Made by a program: the position numbers and the translations under genes. Positions 45,001 to 55,065 of a stretch of DNA of 64,000 bases are shown in pieces. The stretch spans positions 3,162,001-3,226,000 of the forward strand of contig JAHQIY010000006.1 of assembly GCA_019054805.1 (NCBI GenBank), read 5' to 3'. How positions within the stretch are numbered: the stretch's first letter is position 1; every line of letters begins with the position of its first letter. Origin of the DNA: Brachionus manjavacas. Taxonomy: Eukaryota > Rotifera > Eurotatoria > Ploima > Brachionidae. The notes beneath the pieces were generated by a model, which was not told where the DNA came from, ran no database searches, and saw nothing but the letters and a program-made list of their open reading frames with translations.

Positions 45001-46363
45001 TCAGACTTGGCATGCGGTTCAAATTGAGCAAGGAGCACAAACTGGACAAACACTTGTAAAAACCATTTGAGTCTTTTTGCCTAATTTCGTCCACATCGGC
45101 CTCATTTGAGTCCAAATCGATTGTCAGGTCCAAACTAGTCTTTCCATCTTCTTCTACTAACTCGAACAAAAGTCTACTGGTGAAACATTTGAGGAATTTG
45201 TCAACACAGTAGTTTTGGTTCAAGTCATCGATGGTCGAGAGGAACATCTCGAACATCTTTGGTTGGGAGAAATTTTTTAAAAGTTTTTTCAAAAAATTGT
45301 TACTCATCAAGCTTGAGTCAGATGGCTCGTATTGGGACTGGATGATCAGACACATTGACAAAATGGCACTTTTTAAGCAGTCAATTCCTTCTGCGGATAA
45401 GTTACTGTCTCGGTATATAGACAAACCTTTGGTCAGAGCAAACAATGCCTTGTTGGTTGTTTCTGTGGTAAATCGAAATTTTTCGAACAAAAAGGAAGCT
45501 ACCAGATAGGATGTTTGTTTGTAGGGCACAAAAGTTGATTTGAATCCGGCGAAAAGCACTGGCAATAATTGAGCAAAAAATGATTCTTCGATTTTGTTCG
45601 AATTTTTACCGCGAGAAGAATCCGACAAATTTTTGACTGACTGAAGCAGAGTTTTGCACATAAAACTGAGAGTAAGATTCAAGTTTTTGTTCCAGTGCTT
45701 TTTTTGGCTCTCGGATTGAAGAGAGTCCTCATCGGCAAAAATGCTTATCGCCTCGTTTAGATAATCAATTAAAAAGTTGAAAAATGACAGATCACTGAAA
45801 ACATGCGTGGCCAAAGAGGACGATGCCACTTGGACACCGTGTTTTTGGTTTTCTTCCAACCAGGACCACAATTTTGCATCGGAACTCTTAAAATCTATCA
45901 ATTGAAGAGCGCGGACAAAAAAATTGGTCTCATGGTAAGGCAAAATACACATGAAAAGATCATTTATGTTGTAGATGTGAACCTGGTAGCGGTAGACCAA
46001 CCATTCAAGAGTCTTATGGGCTGGCTTTAGCATAAAATATGGTGAAAGGTGAATGAGGAAGCGACGTATCTCTTTGTTCAGCTGTTCATTTACTTGTTTA
46101 GTTTGGATGCCACGCTCGAATGATAAACTAGTCGAATTGAACAATGTTAACTCGAAAGATTCAAATGTTTCGCGATCAATCGCCTTAAGTTGTTCGAGGC
46201 CGTTTGTTGCAATCGAAAAAACTGCTTCCGAGTCAAGATTAGCGGCCTCTTTAGGCTCATAGAGAAACGAAACTCGACGATTGTCGTTTATAGAGTTCAG
46301 CACATTCGTTTGAGGAACTTGAAGGCGTTTAAGCTGCTCACTTAAACTTGTTACTTTGGGCAT
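39092..46363 (-). CDS. HEATR1: HEAT repeat-containing protein 1 (UTP10/BAP28)
   Basis: One uninterrupted frame of 2423 residues; human HEATR1 has 2144. The N-terminus shows the family pattern: L-x-x-Q-L-x-R-L, then F-D/E-P-K-E-A-A, then H-L-S-P-Y-F-M-L-K-P-A and E-W-L-V-Y-R-Y (residues about 8-130), and P-Y-H-E-T. The middle is helical HEAT-type repeats. The BP28CT region near residue 2190-2240 has E-W-A-T with P-P-K-D-R-L-I-T-F-Y. The C-terminus ends in E-L-M-E-D-P-V-E-E-V-E. The protein is part of the t-UTP/SSU processome needed for pre-rRNA transcription and 18S maturation in the nucleolus. It is unusual that such a long gene has no intron while neighbours do; the extra ~280 residues are spread through the middle. 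ATG at 46363 begins the conserved N-terminus. Confidence 0.96.
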   Translation of the reverse strand: MPKVTSLSEQLKRLQVPQTNVLNSINDNRRVSFLYEPKEAANLDSEAVFSIATNGLEQLKAIDRETFESFELTLFNSTSLSFERGIQTKQVNEQLNKEIRRFLIHLSPYFMLKPAHKTLEWLVYRYQVHIYNINDLFMCILPYHETNFFVRALQLIDFKSSDAKLWSWLEENQKHGVQVASSSLATHVFSDLSFFNFLIDYLNEAISIFADEDSLQSESQKKHWNKNLNLTLSFMCKTLLQSVKNLSDSSRGKNSNKIEESFFAQLLPVLFAGFKSTFVPYKQTSYLVASFLFEKFRFTTETTNKALFALTKGLSIYRDSNLSAEGIDCLKSAILSMCLIIQSQYEPSDSSLMSNNFLKKLLKNFSQPKMFEMFLSTIDDLNQNYCVDKFLKCFTSRLLFELVEEDGKTSLDLTIDLDSNEADVDEIRQKDSNGFYKCLSSLCSLLNLNRMPSLIESLIEQLFTKSVISQTTMSNMLIDYHLIDLIKKFETKYPIQFDSALNKFLLNLDRPTKSKFLNFLTTKFKNLTLKSVFKYHEIESDLSLLLSLSHQNENVRASGFAHLLKLVSSDPKLEPEFVKSQIEVKFRGENSSQVYREILNFGALLLNYFPLEDLVNNEEFLLKIFTNRIYPRTLDQDEINEETKQNLDDMASQWSNCRSILVDLYFNEMFKLYPEKDFFNLFLNVSAKLFQLNCPKLIDDLKSTQYYKKLQFQAQSEPSVTPITKKFYSVASSITVTKLNPDNDEVMNENFEAFLQLSVKHLLASKENNCVSRPECFDQLSCSLTSGAKTELNLIDFYAFEVSTRLATQCLFFQNSQYFLNIALNLLKYLKKFINIKKSKTEALNSELKSKHVTLAEYHKVISKHTIKNLTFPVLMYTQLFKSISTQISNFVNTNSKIEIENIFARLYVHLCDELESRPHIFSPIVAKFITSSCFSSHVSHTPTHTPTKLANGTSQMPTTESFYQFVFKFMLTAESPCRVQTVTLLSQHLNDFISFSKKIDHKLLDSYILVLTWTLTSQDPRLRQKTLVLLDELCKNLDENCAWKIYLKKLLKHRQEIEIDGADYVRTKSLNKIFASDSQFVDLVHTNLELSVNKLKNTHLFAQFSSARDLDSDSECHTLVKFKYMILDLCKNVKEDYKVKLLNVLFQILVQLLTESDALVCSKDADLVENNKKIINLVSSEFILTAKSANFFNQNDKCFDYLIGYLNNKNLDASADFVRCFKMVVVSKLSHHVEFFKLLDAKKQFEFMCCLFDSWLFNSSKPVEESLKTGPEIQQNTDYLEQIKMSLINFDLSANHLIYLLNTKANLEIQKSEANTTKEMKKQLHLENVNAKQINWRSLRLVLELIQSNLVKKENSMEVDGQEASDDFIDLIPYLFLVLESIETTFLIEHIQDNHEDFLYFEISCLNSLLQIYKLNKLENRSKLDQSKFNIELLMQILQTKRDTEDRLNVQQHILILLSEIAAIFPEKVLEHVLIMFVFVGNKLARKDDSYSFQIISLIIKSILPAIVDSINSAPQPQETLTGANRLVSTVNVLKRHEKQLPYVSSLVCKILQSFVVALPHIPAHRKAIIFDQLMNIVGLNDYLWITIVQAIDHYLVQSSDLMDFSQNLEKFQTKQQQLLANRSLSSDEVSKNEKKLRDTLKNCLNAMISLHVQFEPMQLVQSSVFLVAFLTKYLTSLFTLATNLATNSKDERKKIYSHLACQLDNYNLLQMKYLAYNLLTFVSDLLVSDTLVSKLADFYESKTFDQNLHSALFEKLLENILLLILKLSQVLGNFEQAAKSQTLLQDMKKFHKALMNKSYDLLERLINLFDSKKFCQVIKNLIKHESMQIRRRSLSLLNNKLRKNEPSNEETTLMITMIDDLLSSIQLTKSEHTSSVDVEINNQTVLFSIKLLCKRIGEQNPLAFAKVLKFLSDNLIDLKLYINADLIQNSNLLSSVLLCIGEVCLKLKSNSLPYLNQIMTFTLAILDLVQSKISTIDQDLVDDFNWKVCAKSPKLENKFKHYELLAISCVTCVLKIVQNMSNFLSPYLKKVVHLSCSLSHLVRLGLNESVNSPANIELKLTQLRLALTKQVPLRLLAPILTEQSASLMDSKDTEHKMKIKHVEFYMQIARMAIQNSNHEDLICNLKLLRSMFMSLFELRSASIRLNRSSKVSKKKQSLEGFLSQELNRYEEFVIEAFVELTFKLSEDLFKPIFFKVYEWATCNNPPKDRLITFYRIALRLSDKLKNLFVIFAPQFTQNAADLLNQLNSSKVEEKFFDQFKEKENILLYSIVDTLANVFLNDTQRSYVNKERFNVLMEPMVDQIENEIEFDEYQGYIVKHLGPCIANLAYCVVNDESLLRKFNYQLLLKTKHNSVQVRLATLDVLNMFCKKVGDVYNSFLSETVPFLAELMEDPVEEVEDKVQFVIKELEDILGESLQSHFA

Positions 46364-46925
46364 TTTTTTTAGTTTTTTTAATTAAATTTAAATATTATCT
46401 GTAAAAATAAACAAAATATTTTTTTTTATTTAATAAATTACAACATTTTATTATTTTTTTTTAAATTTAAATAACATTTTTTAAAGAATAATAAAGTTTG
46501 GATTAGATTGCATTAAAAATTCCCATTTAAAAAATAAAGATTTCAGCACATGTTTTTTTTAATGAAAAAAATTTGAATGCAAGTTAGAATTAAAAATTTT
46601 AGATTAACATTTTAATAGATTTCAAAATAAATATAACTTTAAGTGAGTATATAAAAGCCAAATAAAAAAAAAGCAAATTTTATTCTTATTTTTATGGAGT
46701 GCACGAAACTACTCAAAACTTAGATACCATTTTTACACTGTAAGCGACAATTTTTTGTAAGTTTTCTTAAAAAGAGAGTATTACACACAAAAATGTATTA
46801 TTGTAGAAAAAATAAATTTATGTTGCATTTTTTCTGTGGCTAAAATGCGTTTTTTTTTTATAGACATAAATGTTAAAAAAAGAGACCAAACGCCGACATC
46901 TTCTTGAAATAAATTGATTATTTTA
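46364..46925. other. Upstream region of HEATR1
   Basis: A+T-rich, with no gene or clear motif. It probably contains the HEATR1 promoter, but no element could be singled out. Confidence 0.4.
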
Positions 46926-47375
46926 TTAGTAGTAGTAGTAGTAGTATTGAAAGCTGTGCAGTTTATAAGGCTACATTATATCAGCTAAAATCCTTATCTG
47001 CTATGCCAATTTCTAAACCTGATATACCGATCTCCTAAGACTTCCCAACGCCATGTGTGCATCAAGTTCCGACTTGAAACCGTTTACTGTAACCGCATTT
47101 ACTACATAGGATGGAAGAAAATTCCAGGTGGTTGCAGTCCTGTTAGGCAAGAATTTCCCTCTTATATTGCAATTCCCACAGATCTCCTTAGCAATTTGGT
47201 GTGTATGTGATCTACCTACATTCCCCCTTCCTATAGTCATCCCCAGGTCCACCTCCTCTAACCCCTTGGATACTTTATATAATTGTATTAAGTCACCCCT
47301 TTTTCTCCTTAATTCCAGGTCAGTGTACCCCAACCTCTTTAATCTTTCCCCATATTCCAGTCCTTTAAAAAGAAA
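46926..47375 (-). mobile_element. 3' part of a CR1/jockey-like LINE
   Basis: Minus-strand open frame of 106 codons (47333-47013) with L-G-Y-T-D-L-E-L-R-R-K-R-G-D-L-I-Q-L-Y-K, then R-T-A-T-T-W-N-F-L-P-S-Y-V-V-N-A and N-G-F-K-S-E-L-D, the conserved end of LINE reverse transcriptases. It is followed on that strand by a CTA microsatellite (46926-46946). The frame is undamaged, so this piece looks younger than the LINE at 5.1-6.7 kb. Confidence 0.85.
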
Positions 47376-48949
47376 ATTTTATTTATTTATTATTAAAGAT
47401 TTTAAAAGTGTTGAGCTGATTTATTTTCGATTGATCTTTATTATGATGAGACCAATGAAATATTTAAAATATTCAATTTTTTTAAAAATTATATTTCAAT
47501 TTTAAATAAAAAATATTTGTGAAATTTTATAATAAATATTAAATAAATAAAATAAACAAGTCTGTACTTTTTTAAATAATTTTAAATAATCAATTGAAAA
47601 TTTAAGTAGCACAAAAGTTGCAATCGAAAAAGTACCAAATAAACACATCGTATTATCCAGACTCGACTGTACAGTTAAGTTTTTTTCAAGTTTAATCAAC
47701 AGGCTAGTGTCCATGCCTCATGAGACTGATTAACGCTTCATTTATTTAATTGATTATTAAAAATATATATATATTAAAAATATAAAAAACATTTAAAAAA
47801 TTGAATAGAGTTATTGATTTAATATTTATTAAATTATTTATTCATGATAAGGGATGGGTTTTATTTGAAAAGGGATAGATAGATTTTTGATCATTATATA
47901 TTAAAATATTTCTTATTAATTTTTTGTTACTATTTTTGGTCAGGGTAGTTAAAAATTAACAAGTCTCAAGTCCAAGTCTGGACTTATTTAGGCCGTCACA
48001 ATAATTATCTGGAACAGTATAAAATTCATATGGCTCTGATCATCACTGTAAAGAACGTTTTAAATTCAAGATTTAATAAAATTTGTAAAGTTGGACTTGA
48101 AATTTTGTACTTTTAAACAACTGTGATTAAACCGAAATAATAATCAAATTTTTTTAAAAATATCCAAATAATTTCATTATTAAATTTTAATTTTTTAATT
48201 AATTTATTTTTTTTATTTTTTCTACATGATTAATTTCACGTTTAATTTCAATTTTTAAAATTTAAAAAATTGATGTGTCTTGTGTCTTTTAAATATTTAA
48301 AAAATGTAAATAATAATAATAATAGAAAGTTTTAAAAAAATTTATGTTTAAGATATATAAATAATATTTATCAAAAAAAATATATATTAATATTGATATA
48401 GATATTTTAGGTTGAATTTATTCGACAATTTAACTTTAAAGCCAAGATCAATTTTCAAATAATTAGAAGAATCTCTTAAATGCCAAATCCACAAAGAATG
48501 AATATGTCTCACTTTCGGGCCTCAAGATCTCGACATTATTTTTTGTTGTTTTATGAAGTATTTTTATATTAATTGTCTACCAGAATTCGATGCATATGGT
48601 AACATCTTATTTTCGAATATTAGAAATCCATTGATGACCCGATTTTCATGATTTCGAGTTGTTTTTAAAATGAAATTTTATTTTAGTTTTTGCATTTGTT
48701 TAAAAAAATAAGATTTGATTTACTATTTAAGTTTTAAAATCAAAAAATATATTTTTAATCCAAATCATTATTTTGAATCAGCATTATCTATTAATAAACT
48801 AAAACTATCTAGAATTTTGAAATTCAAATTTTCAAAATAAATAAAACACATTAAAATCTTTAGATTAATTTTTGATTAATAATTCATTGATTTTATTTTA
48901 TTTATAATTTAATAAAAAAAAAATTTCTTTAATTGTACTGAGTCAAACC
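47376..48949. other. A+T-rich interval between two LINE pieces
   Basis: No gene. It may be an insertion into, or a highly decayed part of, one LINE, because the pieces on either side share strand and order. Nothing recognisable within. Confidence 0.5.
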
Positions 48950-49540
48950 AATCGCATCGACAAACCATCACTCATAATCACGGCCAGATGTTCTTTTTAC
49001 CTTAAGTTCTTAGCAGTTTGGTACTATAGTATCCATTTCTATTGAATCTAGAGCCACCTTAAATTTGTTGATTGACACTTTTTACTTTAATTCTAAGCCT
49101 TTAAATTGTATGTGTGGTCTTATTATAGAGTCAATTTTGTCCATTGTTTTTTTTATTGCTGTTCGTTTAGGCATTTCAAGCATCTTGTTTGCTTTTACAA
49201 ACGCACTTTTTACTTGACATCACTAGATACAATAACACTTAAATCCCTTTCACAGTAAGTTATCCTTAGTTTAAGATTCCCACTCTCTTGGTAGTTGTGA
49301 GCTAAATACTTATTTATCTTATTTAATCTTTCAAAGTGCATCACCTTACATTTTTAGAACACAAACCCATGAATCATACTTCTATTCATTCACAAATAGC
49401 ATCCAGATCTTTTTGAAACTGTGTTTTTTCATGAACCTGGTTAACAATGGCCAGGATTTTTGAGGAGTCTTCAGCATTAATCTCCATTTTACACAATCTA
49501 TGAGGTCGTTTGTGTACAGAACGGGTTAGTATTGGACCAA
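48950..49540 (-). mobile_element. LINE reverse transcriptase fragment
   Basis: Minus-strand pieces: F-Q-K-D-L-D-A-I-C-E-W (near 49410), a K-C-x-V-M-H-F-like run (K-V-x-H-F-x-R-L-N-K near 49340), L-K-L-R-I-T-Y-C-E-R-D-L-S-V near 49260, and K-A-N-K-M-L near 49200. This is the order of the RT thumb region of CR1-type LINEs ('DLd.l..W..kWqM.FN..KC.vMh.G', 'e.DLGV..s'). Frameshifts and stops are present. Probably the 5' continuation of the piece at 46926-47375. Confidence 0.7.
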
Positions 49541-49714
49541 GAAGTTATGTTTTTTATTATTTTAGATTAGAAAATGAGATATTAAAAGATATATTGAAGT
49601 AATTTTATTTTTAAATATAAATAACAATAAATATGAAAAGTCTAAAAGTCAAATACTTAAGCTCAAATAGAAAAAAAAATAATGTAAAAAAGTCAAACGT
49701 CATTAGTACCGCTT

Positions 49715-51758
49715 TTATGGCTGAAACATGAAAAATCTAAAATTAATGGTCTTTGATGCGAGCAATTTGTTGCAATCAGTAGCTTTAATGCTAAGTTTGA
49801 TAAAATCAGTCTCTGTTTTGGCTTGAGTAAACTCGAATGTATGAACACGAGGATTGATTGTAACCTCACCGAATGGACCCTTGAGGGCACAAAACGAAAT
49901 CTGGAAACTTGAATGTGAGTTGGTAAGTTTTGATTTTAGAATTAACTGAAAACTAATGTATCTATCAAGGGTCAAATTTGGATTTTTTTGATTGTCATTC
50001 ACTCGAGCTTTGAGTACCCATTGATGAAAAAAAGCATTAAATCGGTTTGTTTCAAAATACAGTTTCGGAGTTATTTCGTCAGTTTTATATTGTTTAAATT
50101 GTAAATCTTAGAAATAAAATTTTAATTTTTTCAATTATACATTTTTTAAATTGTACTCTTCTAAGAAATGCTTATATTTTTTGTCTAAATTATTTTTAGC
50201 AATAAAATTTTGGGTTAAAACAATGATTTTATTTTATTTTTTTATATCACTAGTTCAAAAGTTTTAAAAATCTTCTGAGTCATATTTTAATCCAAATATC
50301 AATTCTTAAGATTTTAAATAAGAAACATGACTCAAGAAATTTAAGTTCTGCTTAAAGGAATAGTTGAAATCAAATTGAACCAATATTAAAAACAATCAAA
50401 GAAAAAAATCATTTGAATTTTTTTCTCGAGATAAAATTAAATTGCTTTGTGATTAATAGATCAATGTTGAAGTGTTCTACATTCAAGCTTCTAATATCAA
50501 ATTAAATCAACTTAATTTTTAAAGATTAAGTTGATTTAATTAAAATCAACTTTAGACCCATTCGATCATCTATGCATTAAAAATGTTTGCATTTTACTCA
50601 AAAATCAAAAAGATATATATAAGTAATTTATCGATTAAATTAAAAAAAAATAAAAAATTTTAATTTTTATAAACAATTAAAACTTTCAATTAAAATTTTT
50701 TAAAAAATCTGAAAATTAGTACTAAATAATTTAATACTATTTTTTAGAAATTAAGTTTTTATTTAAAGTTTGATGATCTTGGATAATTGAAGTCTTAATA
50801 GGTGTTTTATAGACAGGACACTTGCCTGTTGATTTATTTTTAAGCTTGGAAATATCTTTATAAATCTAATAATTAGACCTAATCAAATTAGATGAAAAAA
50901 ATTTAATTACCATTGAAGCAGACTTTTTCATAAGATAAAAAATTAGCAAGTTGATTAAGAGCAATTTGTTCTTGCTGGAATTTTGAATTGTTTTCCTGCA
51001 AAAATCCCAAAATTTCCTTTGCAGGTTTAGTTGGATGGACACAATCTCCAAAATGAGAGTCCAATTCATGAAAAGGTCCTTCCCAGTTACATCCAATTTG
51101 ACTATATTTACATTTAGTTGGTCGTTCCATACACTCCTCTTTTTGGTGAATATCCAGTAGGTTTCTCGGGTACATAACATCGCAGTGTAAACAATTTGCT
51201 GGAAGTTCAGAAACTGTTTTCTCTACAGCTAAATTGCGGCAGCATGTTTGCTTACTTATTTCGCATCTGCAATTTGGACAAGTTGCCTGTTCGTCTTTGA
51301 GACGTGCATCGGCAAGCAAATGAGCAAAACAGCCCGCGCACATCAGATGACCATTTGAACACTTTTAAAATTTCCTTTTTTTTAAAAAGAAAATGAGGAC
51401 ATTAAAAGGAAAAGTCTCTAACTTGGTAAATTGAAGCTTGAGGTAGATCAAGACAAACAGTACAGCAAAGTATTCCACCTATGCGGTCCTCTAACTTTTT
51501 AGTAGTGTAAAAATGGCCAGACGTAGAAAAGTGGGCACTTTTTCTATTTATTTGGTCTTCTATTTCTGATTTTTCGAGCTTAACTCTTTTGTACTGAGGC
51601 TCTTCATTAGACGCAGTGCTGGTAGAAGGATTGGTCACTTCAGCGTTCATGCTGTGAGCTAAATTGGTCGATTCTATCAAATTTTGAGATACTTGTTGTG
51701 CTAAGAGTCTAGAATCATAAGCATTAAAGTTATCTGAAGTTGTGATAGAACAATTCAT
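49715..51758 (-). CDS. ZTRAF1: Zinc finger TRAF-type protein 1 (cysteine/histidine-rich protein 1)
   Basis: Exons complement(51423..51758), complement(50911..51361), complement(49715..50106); introns 51362-51422 (61 bp) and 50107-50910 (804 bp); 392 residues. Residues about 95-160 form a RING-like module: C-C-T-V-C-L-D-L-P-Q-A-S-I-Y-Q, then C-S-N-G-H-L-M-C-A-G-C and C-P-N-C-R-C-E-I. A TRAF-type zinc finger follows (H-Q-K-E-E-C, C-K-Y-S-Q-I-G-C, H-P-T-K). The C-terminal half has W-V-L-K-A-R-V-N-D and K-T-I-N-F-R-F-F-M-F-Q, as in the family. Exon 3 was placed by the family motif and by phase (Asp codon split by intron 2). The N-terminal 90 residues are Ser/Thr/Asn-rich and family-unspecific. 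Cellular role is poorly known; ubiquitin-ligase-like activity is inferred. Confidence 0.93.
50550..50605. repeat. Inverted repeat, left arm (in ZTRAF1 intron 2)
   Basis: Begins CTTTAGACCCATTCGATCAT. It matches the reverse complement of 52007-52062 with no mismatch over the first 46 bases and one substitution plus one indel in the rest. Just before it lies a 13-bp perfect hairpin (AAATCAACTTAAT / ATTAAGTTGATTT, near 50500-50535). Confidence 0.9.
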
Positions 51759-53809
51759 TGTCTCGATAAAGAAAAATTGAGCTGTTTTGCGTTTTTAGAA
51801 TTGCGTTTGCTTTTTTTTTGAGAAGAAATAAAAGAGAATAAACTATTTGAAGTATATGAAAGATAATTTTAAACCCGTATTGGTTAGTAGGTTCAGACTG
51901 CCCCGGTTCTTAAATGAATTATTTTTTATGATAATAAATTAATTTGTATATATTTTTTTTAATAAAAAGTGAGTAAATAAAAATTGCACACTGATTAGAA
52001 TTATTCGATTTTGAGAAAAATGCAAACATTTTTAATGCATAGATGATCGAATGGGTCTAAAGTCTTGGAAATTAAATTAAAAAGAAAATATTAATGATTC
52101 TAAATTCATAATTAACTTTATTGAAATCCGCAATTTCAAATATTTCTGAACATAACTCTTCAAATGTTTAAATTTTAGGACTTAATGCAAATTAATTAAA
52201 TTACATTGAATTTAATTTGTCTGTTCTAATTTAGGATGTAAAATAATTTAGTCTTCGATTATTGTGCAAATATTTACAAAATTTAGAAAAAAAGTTTATG
52301 TCGTGAATACCACAATTTGCTGTCAAAAAATTTAAATTCTGCAAATTAAGTACTCTAAAAAAGCTAAAAAGTAAATTTTAAATTTGATAAATAGATAATG
52401 ACGATAAATAAATCATTTTTAAAAAGTAAAAAAAAAAAAAGAGTTAAATTTCAGAAGATCATGGATGCAAAAAAATTTGCTAAAAATTTTAATTCTTTTT
52501 TCTTGTTATTTTTAGAGAAGTTGTTTAAAAATTTAAATTATTTACATATTATTACTTTTTTGAGACAATTGTAATAATATCTATTACGTAGCCTTATCAT
52601 TTTATTTTAGTCAATAATAAAAAAAAACTGAAGTAATTAATTCATTTTTTTTATGTAAAATGCAATTTTTTTGTTAAGGCTTCTTTTTATATTTATTAAC
52701 CGTAGTTGATAATCTTCCTTATCCTAGATAAAAATTAATAAAAATTTAAAAAATAGTTTTTCAATTAATTAAATAATTGAGTTGTTTAAAAGTCAAAAAT
52801 CTAATTCTAGTCGAACTTACGTCTTGGAATTTTTAATATTTTTCTTTAAATACAAATTTTGATGTTTGATAAATTTGCTTTTCGGCTCGATAAAATTTCA
52901 TATGGTCGCAACCTGCTCAGAAAGACAAAATTTTAATCTAGGATTTTTAATAAGACGTACAATTCTAGGCGATGACTTATAGTTTTTAAATAAAATTAAA
53001 AAGCTCAAGTAATGGCTTTGACCAGAATTAGATTTTTTAGGACTTTTTTCATGACTTTTATACAAGTCTGAATTAAATTTTGAATTGATTGCTTTTTAGA
53101 TGAAACATTAAATATCTCACAGTATTTAAGGCCTTGTTTTACCATTGTTGAATAGTTTTGATAAATGCGAATTTAAATATTTGTTTAGAAAAATTTCATT
53201 ATATTTACTTGGATTATTCAATAAAACAAAAATAAATAAATAAACTAATTAATTTTAATTAATGGTTATTAGTAAAAAATAATAAATTAAAATATTCAAG
53301 AAATTCTTTTCAAACCTTTTTAAATACAACATTAACACTGAGACAAATTGATTGACATATTTAAAAATATTTGATGTTTCCTTAATCATTTAGGCTAATT
53401 TAAATAAATAAATAAATGAGACAATTTTTTGTTAGAATCATTATTTAAACAATCTTTGATTAGAACCTTTTAAAATTATGATTTAATTGCATTATTTTGT
53501 AATTATAATTCAGACCAAAGAAATTTTTTGACAAAAAAAGTAGGTCTGAAAAACTTCGTTACATAACAACTATTTTTGCATAAATAACAAATTATGTTTG
53601 AAAATAAAAATTCATTTAAATCCTTACACAATAAAAGTGTAATAATGCGTAGATTCTTTTTCATATATTATATATTCTTGAAATGAAATTAAAAATAAAT
53701 TAATTATGCGAAATATTTCAATTTAAATGGTTTTCTTACGCGTAATTTCGCGAATTAGTTGTTAAATTTAGCTTGAAAAATTTTAAATTATCCTAAAACC
53801 ATTTAAAAA
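51759..53809. other. Spacer between ZTRAF1 and the BEN-domain gene
   Basis: Divergent intergenic region of A+T-rich DNA, so it should hold two promoters. Apart from the inverted-repeat arm at 52007-52062 no element was recognised. Confidence 0.5.
52007..52062. repeat. Inverted repeat, right arm (upstream of ZTRAF1)
   Basis: Reverse-complement partner of 50550-50605, about 250 bp upstream of the ZTRAF1 start codon. The two arms bracket exons 1 and 2. The high identity contrasts with the fast-drifting DNA around. Confidence 0.9.
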
Positions 53810-55065
53810 ATGGAAGCACAAATCAATCGTCATCGGAAAAATAGACTTGGTATGGAACAACCCATCATCATAAGCCCTTAGATCCTATTTAACTTACGTT
53901 TAATTTAAGAGGGTTTAAACTCGATTGAAAAAGCGGTCAGTCATTTAAAATCTAAAAAGAATATCCTTTCGGATAGTTCTTCAATAATCGATGCTCATAA
54001 GAATGAAAATATGGAAAGACCGTCAAAGTGTATGCGCTTAGATACGGAAAGCAAAAATAATTCCGAAAATGGCACACTAAACAAAGAGATAAAAAGTGGT
54101 ATGCATAAAATTTTTATTATTTTTTAGTTATATACAACTAAAATGCATATTTTTTAGAGCCAGACCATCTTGTCGAGGATCAGGAGCTTTCACAAGTATT
54201 TTTTTTTAATTTAAAATTTTTATTAAATAAAATTGAAAGAAAAAATTAAATTTTTCGGTTTTAGGATTATAATTATTTGTCACATGAATCAAACTATTAT
54301 CCATCATCTCCTAATAATTCATCAAACGGTATAATAGAACAAAGTTTTGGCATCGATCTTTTAAATAATTTTATGGTAGAATAAATTCAAATCTTTGATT
54401 TTAATTTTCTTCAAAATAAAATATTTTAGCTTCTCGCTCCGACACTAGCTGATCAAAATTCCGGCGCTATTAGCTTCGAAGTATTCAAGACTTTTGCCCA
54501 AATAGTTCAAAGCACATTTAACAAAATATCAGAAGAAGTCAATAGACAACAAAAAGAAATAGAAGAGCTTAAGAGACGGGCTCATTTTAATAACAGCACT
54601 GAGTCATTTAAAACTTTGGTAAAATTTTGTTTATAACACAAATTTTTTTTTATTCAATTTTTAAGGTTTACGATGGTAAAGATTTGATGGAAATAAATGC
54701 CAAAGACCCGAAAAAATATGCTCTTTGTATTTCTCGGATAATTTTTACCGATGATGAATTAGAGAATTGTCTTCTGACGAATGTACCAGAAAAAACCTTA
54801 CCTCAAACGAGTAGGGTACCGTTACCGGCTGAAAAAATGAAAGTATTCAGAGGTAGAAAAATCCGTAATCTGGTATATCTTGTAACTGAATTTTTCTATT
54901 TTAGAGGCCATAATGAAAAGATTCGATTTAAATGACACAACTTTTGGCGAGTGGTGGCCAAAAATTAAAGAATCCATCAATGCATGCGGAAGACACAAAA
55001 AAGCAAAGAAAAAAAGACAGTTTCAAGAAAGTGAATCTTCATTTGCTAATACAAGTCAAAATTAA
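53810..55065 (+). CDS. BEN-domain protein with central coiled coil
   Basis: Seven exons: 53810..53849, 53910..54098, 54158..54195, 54265..54375, 54430..54618, 54666..54852, 54905..55065; all introns 46-69 bp with GT..AG ends; 304 residues. Exon 5 encodes an amphipathic helix (I-S-E-E-V-N-R-Q-Q-K-E-I-E-E-L-K-R-R), a likely dimerising coiled coil. Exons 6-7 encode a BEN-like domain, with R-I-I-F-T-D-D-E-L-E-N-C-L-L then L-P-A-E-K-M-K-V-F-R-E-A-I-M-K-R-F, followed by W-W-P-K-I-K-E-S-I-N and a basic K-K-A-K-K-K-R tail. BEN domains bind DNA or chromatin proteins, so a nuclear regulator is inferred. AATAAA at 55110-55115 is a possible polyadenylation signal. The first exon (13 codons) is the least certain part. 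Confidence 0.85.

Noticed and set aside
39738..46262. Many plus-strand open frames within HEATR1
   Set aside because: They are antisense shadows of the 2423-codon gene and have unnatural Cys/Trp/Ser-rich composition.
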